Source of the DNA: Rhizonema sp. PD37
Lineage (GTDB): Bacteria > Cyanobacteriota > Cyanobacteriia > Cyanobacteriales > Nostocaceae
Reading direction: 5' to 3'
NCBI GenBank assembly: GCA_029379215.1
Contig: JAQYWO010000025.1
Coordinates: 1-51,519 of the forward strand
DNA: 51,519 nt
Shown here: positions 1-8,822 of the stretch, piece by piece
How positions within the stretch are numbered: position 1 is the first letter of the stretch
Layout of the letters: the number at the start of each line of letters is the position of its first letter
Notes under the pieces: generated by a model
The model's input: the letters and a program-made list of their open reading frames with translations, nothing else
Told to the model about the DNA's origin: nothing
Databases searched by the model: none
Position numbers and translations under genes: made by a program

Positions 1-19
1 AAAGGCTCCCAGACGAACT

Positions 20-840
20 CCCTACCGATTGGGTTAAATCGGATTAGTTGGAAACCTTTACGAAAGTTAGCCATGATTTTTACTTTGCCCTACCGATTGG
101 GTTAAATCGGATTAGTTGGAAACAATTAACTCTCCAATTTTTATTGAAGAACCTTCTTCCCTACCGATTGGGTTAAATCGGATTAGTTGGAAACACTAAA
201 ATGTGCCGCTTGGGCCAAAAAAATGTTCCCCTACCGATTGGGTTAAATCGGATTAGTTGGAAACGGTAAATCTTTCTTCAACCACGCGATCATTATGAGC
301 CCCTACCGATTGGGTTAAATCGGATTAGTTGGAAACCGCGCGGTTTTGCCCTGATTCGTTTGAATCTCAGCCCCTACCGATTGGGTTAAATCGGATTAGT
401 TGGAAACGCTAAAATCACCAAAATTAAATTGCTCTGCTTTCCCTACCGATTGGGTTAAATCGGATTAGTTGGAAACCCGGAGTGGCGAAAGATAACGTGC
501 AGCCAGCTAGAAACCCTACCGATTGGGTTAAATCGGATTAGTTGGAAACTCAGCTAAAAGACGAAGTTAATTTAGGGTTTCTGCCCTACCGATTGGGTTA
601 AATCGGATTAGTTGGAAACGTTCTTCATCAGTTAGTTCAATCTCCTCCCACTCTGCCCTACCGATTGGGTTAAATCGGATTAGTTGGAAACGATTAACAC
701 ACAGCCATCTTGAACGTTTTGTTTAGAAACCCTACCGATTGGGTTAAATCGGATTAGTTGGAAACGACATATTTCTGCTCTGTATTCAGAACCTGTTTTT
801 GGCTCCCTACCAATTGGGAGGGATCTTGCATAACCATTTA
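20..840 (+). CRISPR. CRISPR array, trailer end, 11 intact repeats plus a degenerate last repeat
   Basis: Eleven identical 36-bp repeats begin at 20, 88, 159, 229, 301, 372, 441, 514, 584, 656 and 730. Each begins CCCTACCGATTGGG and ends TTAGTTGGAAAC. The eleven complete spacers are 32-39 bp and all differ; a partial spacer occupies 1-19. A twelfth unit at 805 keeps only about the first 14 bp of the repeat and then diverges. Degeneration marks the trailer end, so the leader and newest spacers lie left of the window and transcription is on the + strand; the GGAAAC tail also suits a crRNA 5' handle. No cas gene is visible, so the subtype cannot be set. Repeats of this type occur with type I and III systems of filamentous cyanobacteria. 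Confidence 0.97.
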
Positions 841-865
841 ATTAAAGTGTTAAAAATTGTTGCGT

Positions 866-2407
866 TTACATTGGATACTCCCGCATCGCCACATCAATCG
901 CTACCAAGTCATACGGCGGGTCAAATGGCCGCCTGTCTTTGATTGGAATTAGCACTGCCAATACCCCCATTTTGGTAGGTAAATCTTTGACTGGAGTATT
1001 GACACAGATTCCAGTCATACACGCCCATTCGTACCATTGTTGCTGTTCAAGTGTAAGAGAAGAAGAATCCCGTTTCTCAGGTTCCGGCTTCTTCACCAAC
1101 CAGCCTTCCTCAAGGCATTTCACAAAGTACCCTTCACGGTTGGCGACTTTGCCTTCTTTCGTTTTTTGATCAACGTAAGCGATCGCCTTTACAAATTTCT
1201 CCCCATGCGCTGCCCACAACTTTTCTGCTTTGGCTGGAACCAAATGAATCTCAGCATTCTTCAGAAGAATCATGATTTCCGTGGGGAATGGGGCAGCCTC
1301 CTTTGAAGCAATACTCTTAAGCGCTGTCATGCCGGGTTTTTTGGGAGTTACAACCTTAATTGCTACACCTCTGTTCGCATTCTGCAAATAATTCAGAAAA
1401 TAATCCTCTTTACCATCCTGACTTACAAGCACACCAGTTTTTTTAAGTTGAATCGCAGCATCCAGCATCGCCTCAGAGCCATACTCGGTTAAACAATGGT
1501 GCATTTGCTCATTCGTCAAAATCACATCCATCTCCATCAGAGTTTTGGAAAGCTGTAGTGATACCACGACTTCAGCATCTTCATGTTTAGGCTGATTTTG
1601 AGAAGCAGCAAACTTAGACTCGGTTTGACGACAAATCTTCAGTAAGCGACTTCCAACACTTGCCAACACTTCTAAAACGAGTAACGGGACTTTGCTGAAG
1701 GCGATCGCACGCTTCACCACAGACTGTGCAGTCAATCCCTCTTCATGCATCTGCCTCTGAATTTCTACCCCAGTGTCCTGATCATGGATTGGAGGAATTT
1801 GAGCATATCGGTTTCCATCTGGTAAGCTGCGCCAAATTGAGGGGGTGTCCAAGATAGGGACGGTAACAACTTGTTGTTGTTTATTTAAGATTCTATTAAC
1901 AACAACAAGATTGTTTGAGTCCGTTTGAGGGTCGTCCGTTTTAAGGACTACCGGAGCAGCTGGTAATTCTTCTGTTGAGGGAAATTGTAATACATTGTCA
2001 CCCTTGTGGCGAGGGGTATCCATATTAGGGACTACCCTCACTGGCTCTGGCTTCCACTCTTCAACTGCTTTGAAAGAATATTCAGTACTTGTGCCAGGTC
2101 GTTTGTTTTCCTCAAGGATGTTTTGTCTGACTGCTTGGTCGAGTCCCTTGAGGATCGTCTTGCGGTCATGTCCTGTTCTTTTCGCAGCAGAGTCAGCAGA
2201 TTCAGTAAATGTCCCACCTGAAATGGTGCGGTAAAGAACTTGGCTGAGGGCTACTGATTCTACCAGTGTTGGCTTAGATTCAACTATTTTGCAAAACCTT
2301 AACAACGCTGCTTCTTTCAGTTCTAAGGATAGGCTTTGTATCCACTCACTGGTGACGCCACTCAAGTCAAGAGTATCCGTAGTTTCTGGAGATAGTGTTG
2401 TACTCAT
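866..2407 (-). CDS. Winged-helix-like cyanobacterial plasmid protein (513 aa), paralogue of the gene at 41460
   Basis: Function not established. The N-terminal ~110 residues (SQVLYRTISGGTFTESADSAAKRT... followed by a helical stretch) read like a winged helix-turn-helix region of the kind found in plasmid replication or regulatory proteins. A Pro/Thr-rich linker with repeated DTP-like motifs follows, then a helical middle. The last ~60 residues (WYEWACMTGIC ... IPIKDRRPFDPPYDLVAIDVAMREYPM) are strongly shared with the 388-aa protein at 41460-42626. Fragments of this same C-terminus also occur near 34470 and 51270. The gene ends 26 bp from the last CRISPR repeat. Only a weak Shine-Dalgarno is visible before the ATG at 2407. 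A role in plasmid replication or maintenance is an inference from its neighbours. Confidence 0.85.
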   Translation of the reverse strand: MSTTLSPETTDTLDLSGVTSEWIQSLSLELKEAALLRFCKIVESKPTLVESVALSQVLYRTISGGTFTESADSAAKRTGHDRKTILKGLDQAVRQNILEENKRPGTSTEYSFKAVEEWKPEPVRVVPNMDTPRHKGDNVLQFPSTEELPAAPVVLKTDDPQTDSNNLVVVNRILNKQQQVVTVPILDTPSIWRSLPDGNRYAQIPPIHDQDTGVEIQRQMHEEGLTAQSVVKRAIAFSKVPLLVLEVLASVGSRLLKICRQTESKFAASQNQPKHEDAEVVVSLQLSKTLMEMDVILTNEQMHHCLTEYGSEAMLDAAIQLKKTGVLVSQDGKEDYFLNYLQNANRGVAIKVVTPKKPGMTALKSIASKEAAPFPTEIMILLKNAEIHLVPAKAEKLWAAHGEKFVKAIAYVDQKTKEGKVANREGYFVKCLEEGWLVKKPEPEKRDSSSLTLEQQQWYEWACMTGICVNTPVKDLPTKMGVLAVLIPIKDRRPFDPPYDLVAIDVAMREYPM

Positions 2408-2640
2408 GGTTTACCTATCTCGTCGGGTGATATGGACGTGAAAAAATTGCCTCTATCAAATGTGTAGAGGAATCTGATATGATTTGAGTCATAAAGCAAT
2501 AAAATTATTTAACTAACCTCTACTAGCAAGCGTCTCAAACTAGCAGTAGGGGTTTTACATCGTTAAGCTATAAGCATTTGCACCCTAGCTCTATGCAAGT
2601 CCCTTGTGGGAATGCAAGCAGATTCATTTTGTGTTTATCT

Positions 2641-2667
2641 GTATTGACTATACCATACAATCAATAC
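2641..2667. promoter_or_regulatory. GTATTGA half-sites downstream of the RHH gene
   Basis: One direct GTATTGA (2641-2647) and one inverted TCAATAC (2661-2667), the second within ATACAATCAATAC. The same heptamer is iterated upstream of the RHH gene, so both flanks of the gene carry candidate binding sites. Confidence 0.4.
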
Positions 2668-2691
2668 AAGTGACAGATGTAGCAAAAATTA

Positions 2692-2715
2692 ACCCGTCAG
2701 TAATTTGTGACGGGT
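2692..2715 (-). terminator. Rho-independent terminator of the RHH gene
   Basis: ACCCGTCA (2692-2699) pairs perfectly with TGACGGGT (2708-2715) around an 8-nt loop. Read on the minus strand the hairpin lies about 65 bp after the stop of the gene at 2781 and is followed by TTAATTTTTG. Confidence 0.6.
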
Positions 2716-2780
2716 CAAGCTGGATAAAAGATTGTGAGTAAATGCCTGAAAATTGCCTAACTTTGATAGAGGTTCACTTT

Positions 2781-3026
2781 TCAGGCGGTAGATTCCCCCA
2801 CTAGGCGAGCATTTTCGATCCCGATTCTCTGCTCTACAACCTCTAATCTCCTTCTCAACTCGATGAGATCCATTGCTTCGTGTTGTTTGCTTGAGAGATA
2901 TTCATCCACAAAGCTCAGAATCGCATCTGTTGCTGTCCTATTCTCTTGTTTAAGTCTTTTGACAAACTCATCTTTTTTATCTGGATCGATTTCTACGGAA
3001 ATAAACGTTCTTTGCTTTTTAGCCAT
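2781..3026 (-). CDS. Small ribbon-helix-helix DNA-binding protein (81 aa)
   Basis: The first ~45 residues fit a ribbon-helix-helix fold: a short beta strand (RTFISVEID) followed by two helices (KKDEFVKRLKQEN and TATDAILSFVDEYL). The C-terminal half (EAMDLIELRRRLEVVEQRIGIENARL) looks like a coiled coil for oligomerisation. Proteins of this CopG/Arc-like type usually act as plasmid copy-number, partition or antitoxin regulators and repress their own promoters. Consistent with this, the upstream region carries phased GTATTGA repeats at 3072-3129. No toxin gene overlaps it, so a copy-control or partition role is more likely than a toxin-antitoxin pair; this is inference. Confidence 0.75.
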   Translation of the reverse strand: MAKKQRTFISVEIDPDKKDEFVKRLKQENRTATDAILSFVDEYLSSKQHEAMDLIELRRRLEVVEQRIGIENARLVGESTA

Positions 3027-3071
3027 AAGTCACCTTCTCTCTCTATCCCAAATTTAGTGCAGTCAGCAGGT

Positions 3072-3129
3072 GTATTGCAACGTATTGATGGTATTTCCTA
3101 TTTGTATTGATTGTATTGACGCGTATTGA
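3072..3129. promoter_or_regulatory. Iterated GTATTGA operator/iteron cluster
   Basis: Exact GTATTGA occurs at 3082, 3104, 3113 and 3123, with GTATTGC at 3072 and GTATTT at 3091. Most spacings are 9-10 bp, about one helical turn, which is the usual arrangement for cooperative RHH binding. The cluster lies about 45-100 bp upstream of the RHH start on its promoter side and 140 bp or more upstream of the + strand gene at 3273, so it could regulate both or act as a replication iteron. Confidence 0.6.
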
Positions 3130-3193
3130 TATAAAGTGTAATATATAACTATCAGGGAATTCAAGCTTTATTTATTTACCAAATCAAAATTAC

Positions 3194-3237
3194 TCAGGCG
3201 ATCGCTCGGAGCCTTGGAAACTTGTGCGATCGCCTGA
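3194..3237. repeat. HIP1-containing inverted repeat
   Basis: TCAGGCGATCGC (3194-3205) and GCGATCGCCTGA (3226-3237) are perfect 12-bp inverted copies around a 20-nt loop, each containing the HIP1 octamer. The hairpin lies 36 bp before the ATG at 3273, in the probable 5' leader of that operon. No T-run follows it. Confidence 0.55.
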
Positions 3238-3272
3238 GCGAATCCCATTAACTATGTAGGAATCTCAAATCT

Positions 3273-3710
3273 ATGTTACAACATTCCCATCTCGTCAGCA
3301 CCGACGAGCAAATCATCGCGCAAGCCGAGTTGAACGCATACATCAGTCAGCAAGCCCAAGAGATAGCCCCCGAGGCAGAAGTTCAATTCATCGACCTCAA
3401 CGGCTTCTACAACTATGAGGCACAAGCCAATAACCAAACCATAGCCACAATCACGAGTGATTGTGGAGATTTCGTGACTCAGCCCTGGGTTGTCATGGTG
3501 GGTGAAGTGGAGGTACACCGTGCTGAGACTTGGGCAAAATGCGCTCACTACGTTCAGTGGCATTACAAACAAGGGACACTGCCTAAACTAAAAACCATAT
3601 CAGCTAAAGAATTGCTAGATAAACCTTTTGACCAACTGACTTACCAAGAGTGGGAAAAGCTCAAAGCCTACAAGCCACAGCCTGAAGATGTGAATTTGGT
3701 AGCAGCGTAA
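3273..3710 (+). CDS. Conserved hypothetical plasmid protein (145 aa)
   Basis: Not recognised. The protein is soluble with no signal peptide. It starts with a helical segment (DEQIIAQAELNAYISQQAQEIAPEAE), then a beta-rich middle that reads like one small folded domain (VQFIDLNGFYNYEAQANNQTIATITSDCGDFVTQPWVVMVG). A conserved-looking YVQWHYKQGTLP segment and a C-terminal LTYQEWEKLKAYKPQ helix follow. It is the first gene of a + strand run (3273, 3773, 4859, 5312) and sits 62 bp before the ATPase gene, so co-transcription is likely. The ATG has a modest upstream TAGGAATC. Function unknown. Confidence 0.75.
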   Translation: MLQHSHLVSTDEQIIAQAELNAYISQQAQEIAPEAEVQFIDLNGFYNYEAQANNQTIATITSDCGDFVTQPWVVMVGEVEVHRAETWAKCAHYVQWHYKQGTLPKLKTISAKELLDKPFDQLTYQEWEKLKAYKPQPEDVNLVAA

Positions 3711-3772
3711 TCACAGTTTAGGGTGGATACCTTGTCCACCCAAAGTATAAATTGAGAATAGGAAGTCAAACA

Positions 3773-4816
3773 ATGTTTCTTAAGGCTGTCAAATCACAAT
3801 CCAAGTTACGCTTAGCTCTGGTTGGTCCCTCTGGTTCTGGCAAAACTTTTTCTTCTTTAGCAATAGCTACAGGTTTGGGACAACGTATTGCAGTCCTCGA
3901 CACAGAGCATGGAAGTGCTAGTAAGTACGCTGATAAATTTAATTTTGATGTCGTCCAACTTAGCAGCTTCCATCCTAGAGAGTATATTAACGTCATTCAA
4001 GCAGCTTCCAATGCCAATTACGACGTACTCATCATTGACAGTCTGAGCCATGCTTGGATAGGTAAGGATGGGGCGCTTGAACAAGTCGATAGAATTGCTA
4101 AAAAAAGCCAATCCTCAAACTCTTTTGCGGCATGGCGGGATGTCACCCCTATGCATAATCAAATGGTAGAAGCAATGCTGGCTTGTAAATGCCATCTGAT
4201 TGCCACGATGAGAGCCAAAACAGATTACGTGCTGGAGCCTAACGAGAAAGGCAAAATGGTTCCACGTAAAGTCGGGTTAGCACCAATACAGCGTGATGGT
4301 CTGGAATATGAGTTTGATGTTGTCGGCGACATGAACTTGGAGAACGAGATGATTGTTGGCAAGTCACGTTGTTCAGCATTATCAGGACAAATCATTGCTC
4401 AACCCGGTCTGCAGTTAGCCGATACACTGAAAAAATGGCTACTAGATGGCACACCTATCTCTGTTCCACAGCAAGTAGTTGTTGCTACCAATGGTAATCC
4501 CCATAATGAGCGTGTACGCGGTGTTCGTACACTATTGGGGATTGAGGCTAAAGCAGTTTTGGAATGGCTGAAAACTGAAATGCTGGTGAAAACTCCAGCC
4601 GAATTGGATTTGAACCAAGTTGATCAGCTGATTGAGTCAATGGCTGTACAGTGGGCTGTGAAACAGGGAATGCAGCATAATCATGCTCTTAATAGTTTTC
4701 ACAAGTATATCCCAGCAATCATCAAGGAGGGATACAACGAAGTCGATGCAATTGGTTTGTGGATGGAGCATGTACAACAGCAGGCTGTTCAAAAGCTTTC
4801 AATAAGCGTGGGGTAA
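3773..4816 (+). CDS. RecA/Sak4-like AAA ATPase (347 aa)
   Basis: A P-loop ATPase of the phage and plasmid AAA_24/Sak4-like type. Walker A is GPSGSGKT near residues 18-25 and Walker B is DVLIIDS near residue 88. The downstream segment (HLIATMRAKTDYVLEPNEKGKMVPRKVGLAPIQRDGLEYEFDVVGDM) is typical of these proteins. Family members assist single-strand annealing or recombination, often beside an SSB, or act in DNA metabolism of mobile elements. The ATG at 3773 was preferred to an in-frame TTG at 3752 because AGGAAG (3760-3765) lies 7 nt upstream. The C-terminal ~120 residues are helical and unassigned. It probably supports replication or recombination of the host replicon; no SSB is visible nearby. 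Confidence 0.85.
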   Translation: MFLKAVKSQSKLRLALVGPSGSGKTFSSLAIATGLGQRIAVLDTEHGSASKYADKFNFDVVQLSSFHPREYINVIQAASNANYDVLIIDSLSHAWIGKDGALEQVDRIAKKSQSSNSFAAWRDVTPMHNQMVEAMLACKCHLIATMRAKTDYVLEPNEKGKMVPRKVGLAPIQRDGLEYEFDVVGDMNLENEMIVGKSRCSALSGQIIAQPGLQLADTLKKWLLDGTPISVPQQVVVATNGNPHNERVRGVRTLLGIEAKAVLEWLKTEMLVKTPAELDLNQVDQLIESMAVQWAVKQGMQHNHALNSFHKYIPAIIKEGYNEVDAIGLWMEHVQQQAVQKLSISVG

Positions 4817-4858
4817 CAATTCCACCCTATATCCGTATACCACATTGGAAAGACACAC

Positions 4859-5299
4859 ATGTTCAACAAACAAACAATTTGCATCACTCTTGCCGTTGTT
4901 CTCTGCTGTAGTACAGTAAAACCTACTATTGCTCAACCTGTGCCAGTACTAGCATTGCCTTTAGTCAGCAACCCTGTGGGTCTGGTCTTTGTAAGTACTG
5001 TAGTTGTAGGGACTGTAATCTGGTATGTTTATCTTGACCGACATCACCGTAAGTTTAGGAGTAGGATAGCTCCTAATACTATGCATAGTGAAAGTCATGA
5101 GCAGTATGAAGAAAAGTTTTCCATCAATGACAATGGTCTCAGATGTGAAGAAATGGCAGATGAGGAAACACAAAGGACTGGAAAGAAATGGAGAGTCAAG
5201 CGTAACGCACCTCTTAGAGGTACAGGATTGCTGTACACGAAAAAGAAACTTCAATGGGAATGCATTATTACAGATGCTCCAGAAGAATCAAAACAATAA
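4859..5299 (+). CDS. Secreted or membrane-anchored small protein (146 aa)
   Basis: Not recognised. Residues 1-25 form a plausible signal peptide (basic start, hydrophobic LAVVLCCSTV, then TIAQP). A second hydrophobic helix at about 37-59 (VGLVFVSTVVVGTVIWYVYL) is followed by a basic cluster (DRHHRKFRSR), so the C-terminal ~85 residues probably face the cytoplasm or remain membrane-tethered. The tail is hydrophilic with KRNAPLRGTGLLYTKKKLQWECIIT, a compact beta-like segment. The gene lies 42 bp after the ATPase and 12 bp before the next gene, suggesting one transcript. Function unknown. Confidence 0.7.
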   Translation: MFNKQTICITLAVVLCCSTVKPTIAQPVPVLALPLVSNPVGLVFVSTVVVGTVIWYVYLDRHHRKFRSRIAPNTMHSESHEQYEEKFSINDNGLRCEEMADEETQRTGKKWRVKRNAPLRGTGLLYTKKKLQWECIITDAPEESKQ

Positions 5300-5311
5300 G
5301 GAGGAAACAAA

Positions 5312-5737
5312 ATGTTTAAGCCTTTAAATGCCAAAGAAAATTTAATGGTGCTAGTATATCCAAATAATCAGCGTGATACAGCTGATCCTTTCCTACGTTT
5401 TTGTGATTTTCAAGAGCCAAAAGACTTGTTAAATACACATTGTACAGACGTTGAAGTTGTTTGGCAGACCAAAGATGTAACTCGTCTCCGGGAATTCAAA
5501 ACACCTCAGCTAGTCACAGATATTGAACTAATTGTAAGAACAAGAGAAACAGAAGGTTACTTTCTTAGTATTCTAGAGACTTTTAAAGAGTTTACTGAGG
5601 GGATGAATATCAGTCAAATCCTTAACCTGTATTGTGTCTTGGATGAGACTATCTCTAACTGTCATAAAGAAGACTTAGTTATTGAAGAGAGAACTGCTCA
5701 GAATTACTTTAGTGACAGTGAAACTTTTGCTGCTTAA
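5312..5737 (+). CDS. Hypothetical protein with a strong ribosome-binding site (141 aa)
   Basis: Not recognised. The start is well supported by AAGGAGGAAACAAA directly before the ATG. It is a soluble, acidic protein with no membrane segment; VTDIELIVRTRETEGYFLSILETFKEFTEGMNISQILNLYCVLDETI reads as a helical core. It ends the + strand run that begins at 3273. No catalytic motif is visible. An accessory plasmid role is inferred only from position. Confidence 0.7.
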   Translation: MFKPLNAKENLMVLVYPNNQRDTADPFLRFCDFQEPKDLLNTHCTDVEVVWQTKDVTRLREFKTPQLVTDIELIVRTRETEGYFLSILETFKEFTEGMNISQILNLYCVLDETISNCHKEDLVIEERTAQNYFSDSETFAA

Positions 5738-6236
5738 CAGTAAAATATAAGTGATGATAATACCGACTTCACTTGTCCAAGAGGGGTAGTATGCAACTAC
5801 CTCTTGTCTTGCGTGTTACAAAACTTTACTTAGGGCTTGTGTGAGCCTTTCCCAGCAAGGGATACATCATAGTTGGAGGGCTTATAAGGAGCGTGTGAAG
5901 ACATTGTTAGGGTTGACGGAGTATCATTTGCCTTGGGTGGCGTCGGCAGTGATGTCTTGGGTCACATCTTCCTATTCGTACCCATAAACTCATGCTTGAG
6001 GGGATTTTTGGTTCGGTTCCGAATTACCTTCTTTTATCCCCGCTTCAACTCTTTGATAACTAGTCTCAAGGCTGGGGAATATGCTGTCACCGCTGCACCT
6101 CCGGGGTAGGACTTAGCTTTTATTGCCTCACCTACATGATTATACAGTTGTCTTGGTTGTGGAGATTTTTCCCCTTATCCCAAGCGGCTAATCCTCCAAA
6201 TCCTTGTTGGGATTTGTTTCTAGCCAACGAATCGCA
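5738..6236. other. Intergenic region between convergent genes, no gene recognised
   Basis: About 500 bp between the convergent ends of 5312-5737 and 6237-8819. The + strand contains fragments that read as peptide but are broken by stops (for example QGIHHSWRAYKERVKTLLGLTEYHLPWVASAVMSW around 5850-5960). This suggests a decayed insertion or a structured RNA, but neither could be identified. Confidence 0.5.
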
Positions 6237-8819
6237 CTATAGGTTACACTTTACAAGTCGCAACGCGAGAAAAGAACGGTATGTCAATCCGGTATGAAAT
6301 GAAAGTTCGACCAAGTCCCACCCACTAGTGGTGTATGCAGTACCACCAAGTTCGGTCCCACCGATCAACGGTAGGCTTCCCCTTGATTTAGGGTGCTTTT
6401 TTATACCCTCGTACAGTTGCTCGTAACTCACAAACGCGCCTCTTGAGTTTCCCGTTGCATTATCTCTTACCTTGTCATCATACCACCCAACTGCACGAGC
6501 GAATTGTAAATAGTTTTTTGAATCTTTGTCATTCCACTGTGCTGGTTTTATACCCAGTCTATTTCCAGTCTTCATCCATATTTCCTTTTGCACACTAAAG
6601 CCAAAACGTTTGTTTGAGTTAGCCACCCAAAGCTGGTCAATTTTCCGTAACTCCGGACAAGAAAAACTATTAATGTTGCCATAATCTAAATATCCTTGTT
6701 CTTCTTTCTTAGCGACATAGAGCATAAGCGTAGACGTTAGCCTGTCAGCCGTTTCCCACTGATGATTTTCTAGTAGATTATCTAGTTCAGCGTAATAATA
6801 GTCTTTTAAAGATTCCTCAACTTTTTCGAGAAAGGACTTATCTCTATTGCTTTTCTCGAGTAAGCTTATCAGTTCTCGATGTAGAGCTTTTACATCTTTA
6901 GACGAAAGTATTTTATTTTTTAATTCTTTGTTAAATGGAGTCATGTTACTTTGCTGTAAACTCATCCAAATTTTAAAAGCTTCCTTATAACTCTTTATTG
7001 CCTTATCTTGTTCTTTTTTTTCTTGAAATAAATTTCCTTGAGTTTTTCTGTAGAGAAGACGAACTTGCAAGTTGTCAGGGGAATTATCTGACTGTTTAAC
7101 TTTTACTTTATTAAGATATTCTTCAGCTTGAGTCAAATTTTTATTCTTAAGTTTCTGGTTAGCATAAGATATTCCAGTATAAAGAATATCCATTTGTAAA
7201 CTGGGGTCGTCAATATTGGCAGATTGACCTGCTTGAGAGAAAAGTTCTTCCGCTGCTGTGTAAGAACCTTCATCTTGAACTTGTGCCGTTAGTTGAGCTA
7301 GCTTTTGCACTGTGTTAAGGTAATTATTCCTTTCGGCAATTTTATGACCTAAAAATACTGATATTATCCCGAAAATTCCAGTGAACGATAAAGCGACTAC
7401 TAAAACAAAACTGCCAACCCGAATTTGTTGTTTAGCTTTCTTATTTGCTAAAGTCAATTTCTGATTGGCATCAGCCAATGCTTGATTCCTTTGTTGTGCT
7501 GCTTCCCTATCCTGACTCTCTCGTTCCAATTGCGCTTCTTGTTCTAATGCAGCTACTTCTTCTTCTCGTTCCTGAGTTTGACTAGCTGATAAAAATTCTC
7601 TATCTTGGTAATTTAAATTTTTATCATCCGCCCATAACAAAGCCGACTGCAATCCGAGTCCCCGTAACAGGCGTGATTTATCTTTTTTCTCAGAAGCCAC
7701 CCAAAATCTAAAACTTTCAGAATAAGGTCGTAAATTCTTTAATTGGTTTTCAATCCAATTGTCGTCAAAAATTTCTTGATAAATGAGATTATAAACTTTT
7801 AACTTATTATGGTGCCTAACAACTAATCCCGAAAGTTGTAATTCGCTTTGCTCTAACGTATCATCTGCTGACAAGGTACTGTGTCCTTCATCCAGCCGAA
7901 CCATCTGATACAGTTCCAGCAAATACCCAGCCCGTTGTTCATCTCGCAAAATTCTCGCTCGAATAGTTCGTAAATGCTCTGGTTCATCCTGAGATTCCCA
8001 ATTCTCAATGATGCGCGATCGCACAACCTGTTCAACGGTACGTGGATTTTCTGACTCGGACTCTTCCACTATAAACTGACACAGCTTCTGAGTCAGAAAC
8101 GGTTGTCCTCCCGTCCAGTATAAGATTTCCTTCATGACTGTAGTCGGGTCACTAAATTTCCCATGTAAACCCTTTTCTAAAGGTTCAACTTCATGTAATT
8201 GAAATCCTTTAAGAGAGATAGCTTTACCAATATTAAACGGGGTGCGTTGTTTATCTTCTATTAAATTGCTGGGTGATGCGACTCCCAACAAACAGAAGGT
8301 AAGGCGATTATATTCAGGATTATCAACACGCTTATTGTAACAGGAGCGAATCAATGCAAAAAAGTCATCTGTGGGAAATTTGAGACTTAGTACACTATCT
8401 ATCTCATCAATAAAAATAACGATGTTTTCTTGAACTTCAGCCAGTAATATCTCTTCAATAAACTTACGAAATCTTGTTACCAATGAATTTAGCTGATTTT
8501 GTGACCACCAGTCGGCAAAATCTATATCTAATTCAAAACGTCCAATGAGTGTATCGATTAAATCTACATACCATTGTTCTGGTGGCACATTCTGAATCCC
8601 TCCAGCAGAAAGGTCAATTGCTGCACACTTCACACCTTCTTCTCTCAATCGGCGCATTATCTGTACACGCAAGCTGGACTTTCCGCTTTGTCGGGAATTC
8701 AGGACATAACAAAACTTTCCGGCTTTTAGTCCAGTATACAACTCACTATCCGCTGACCGTGTTACGTAGGTAGTAGCTTCTTCAGGTAGACTTCCAGAGA
8801 AAATGTACTGGTCAACCAT
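6237..8819 (-). CDS. AAA-like ATPase with transmembrane, TPR-like and GUN4 domains (860 aa)
   Basis: The N-terminal ~330 residues are a cyanobacterial AAA-like ATPase: Walker A NSRQSGKSSL at about 41-50 and Walker B IVIFIDEIDS ending near 142, then a winged-helix-like region (ILYWTGGQPFLTQKLCQFIVEE). A charged coiled coil (REEEVAALEQEAQLERESQDREAAQQRNQ, in two halves) leads to one transmembrane helix at about 465-490 (VGSFVLVVALSFTGIFGIISVFL). A helical TPR-like segment follows. The C-terminus from about 695 matches GUN4 (YYAELDNLLENHQWETADRLT ... NRFGFSVQKEIW type motifs), which in chlorophyll synthesis binds porphyrins. Only 3 nt separate it from the CHAT gene upstream, whose stop overlaps its GAGG ribosome site. 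It is probably a membrane-tethered partner or effector of that protein. Confidence 0.88.
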   Translation of the reverse strand: MVDQYIFSGSLPEEATTYVTRSADSELYTGLKAGKFCYVLNSRQSGKSSLRVQIMRRLREEGVKCAAIDLSAGGIQNVPPEQWYVDLIDTLIGRFELDIDFADWWSQNQLNSLVTRFRKFIEEILLAEVQENIVIFIDEIDSVLSLKFPTDDFFALIRSCYNKRVDNPEYNRLTFCLLGVASPSNLIEDKQRTPFNIGKAISLKGFQLHEVEPLEKGLHGKFSDPTTVMKEILYWTGGQPFLTQKLCQFIVEESESENPRTVEQVVRSRIIENWESQDEPEHLRTIRARILRDEQRAGYLLELYQMVRLDEGHSTLSADDTLEQSELQLSGLVVRHHNKLKVYNLIYQEIFDDNWIENQLKNLRPYSESFRFWVASEKKDKSRLLRGLGLQSALLWADDKNLNYQDREFLSASQTQEREEEVAALEQEAQLERESQDREAAQQRNQALADANQKLTLANKKAKQQIRVGSFVLVVALSFTGIFGIISVFLGHKIAERNNYLNTVQKLAQLTAQVQDEGSYTAAEELFSQAGQSANIDDPSLQMDILYTGISYANQKLKNKNLTQAEEYLNKVKVKQSDNSPDNLQVRLLYRKTQGNLFQEKKEQDKAIKSYKEAFKIWMSLQQSNMTPFNKELKNKILSSKDVKALHRELISLLEKSNRDKSFLEKVEESLKDYYYAELDNLLENHQWETADRLTSTLMLYVAKKEEQGYLDYGNINSFSCPELRKIDQLWVANSNKRFGFSVQKEIWMKTGNRLGIKPAQWNDKDSKNYLQFARAVGWYDDKVRDNATGNSRGAFVSYEQLYEGIKKHPKSRGSLPLIGGTELGGTAYTTSGWDLVELSFHTGLTYRSFLALRLVKCNL

Positions 8820-8822
8820 AAC

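Noticed and set aside
1..840. Self-targeting CRISPR spacers
   Set aside because: Reading the eleven spacers against the window on both strands showed only short matches of about 10 nt, none long enough to be a protospacer.
5820..6236. Possible group II intron or TnpB guide-RNA region
   Set aside because: No intron 5' or domain V motif was found and no reverse transcriptase or tnpB is adjacent.
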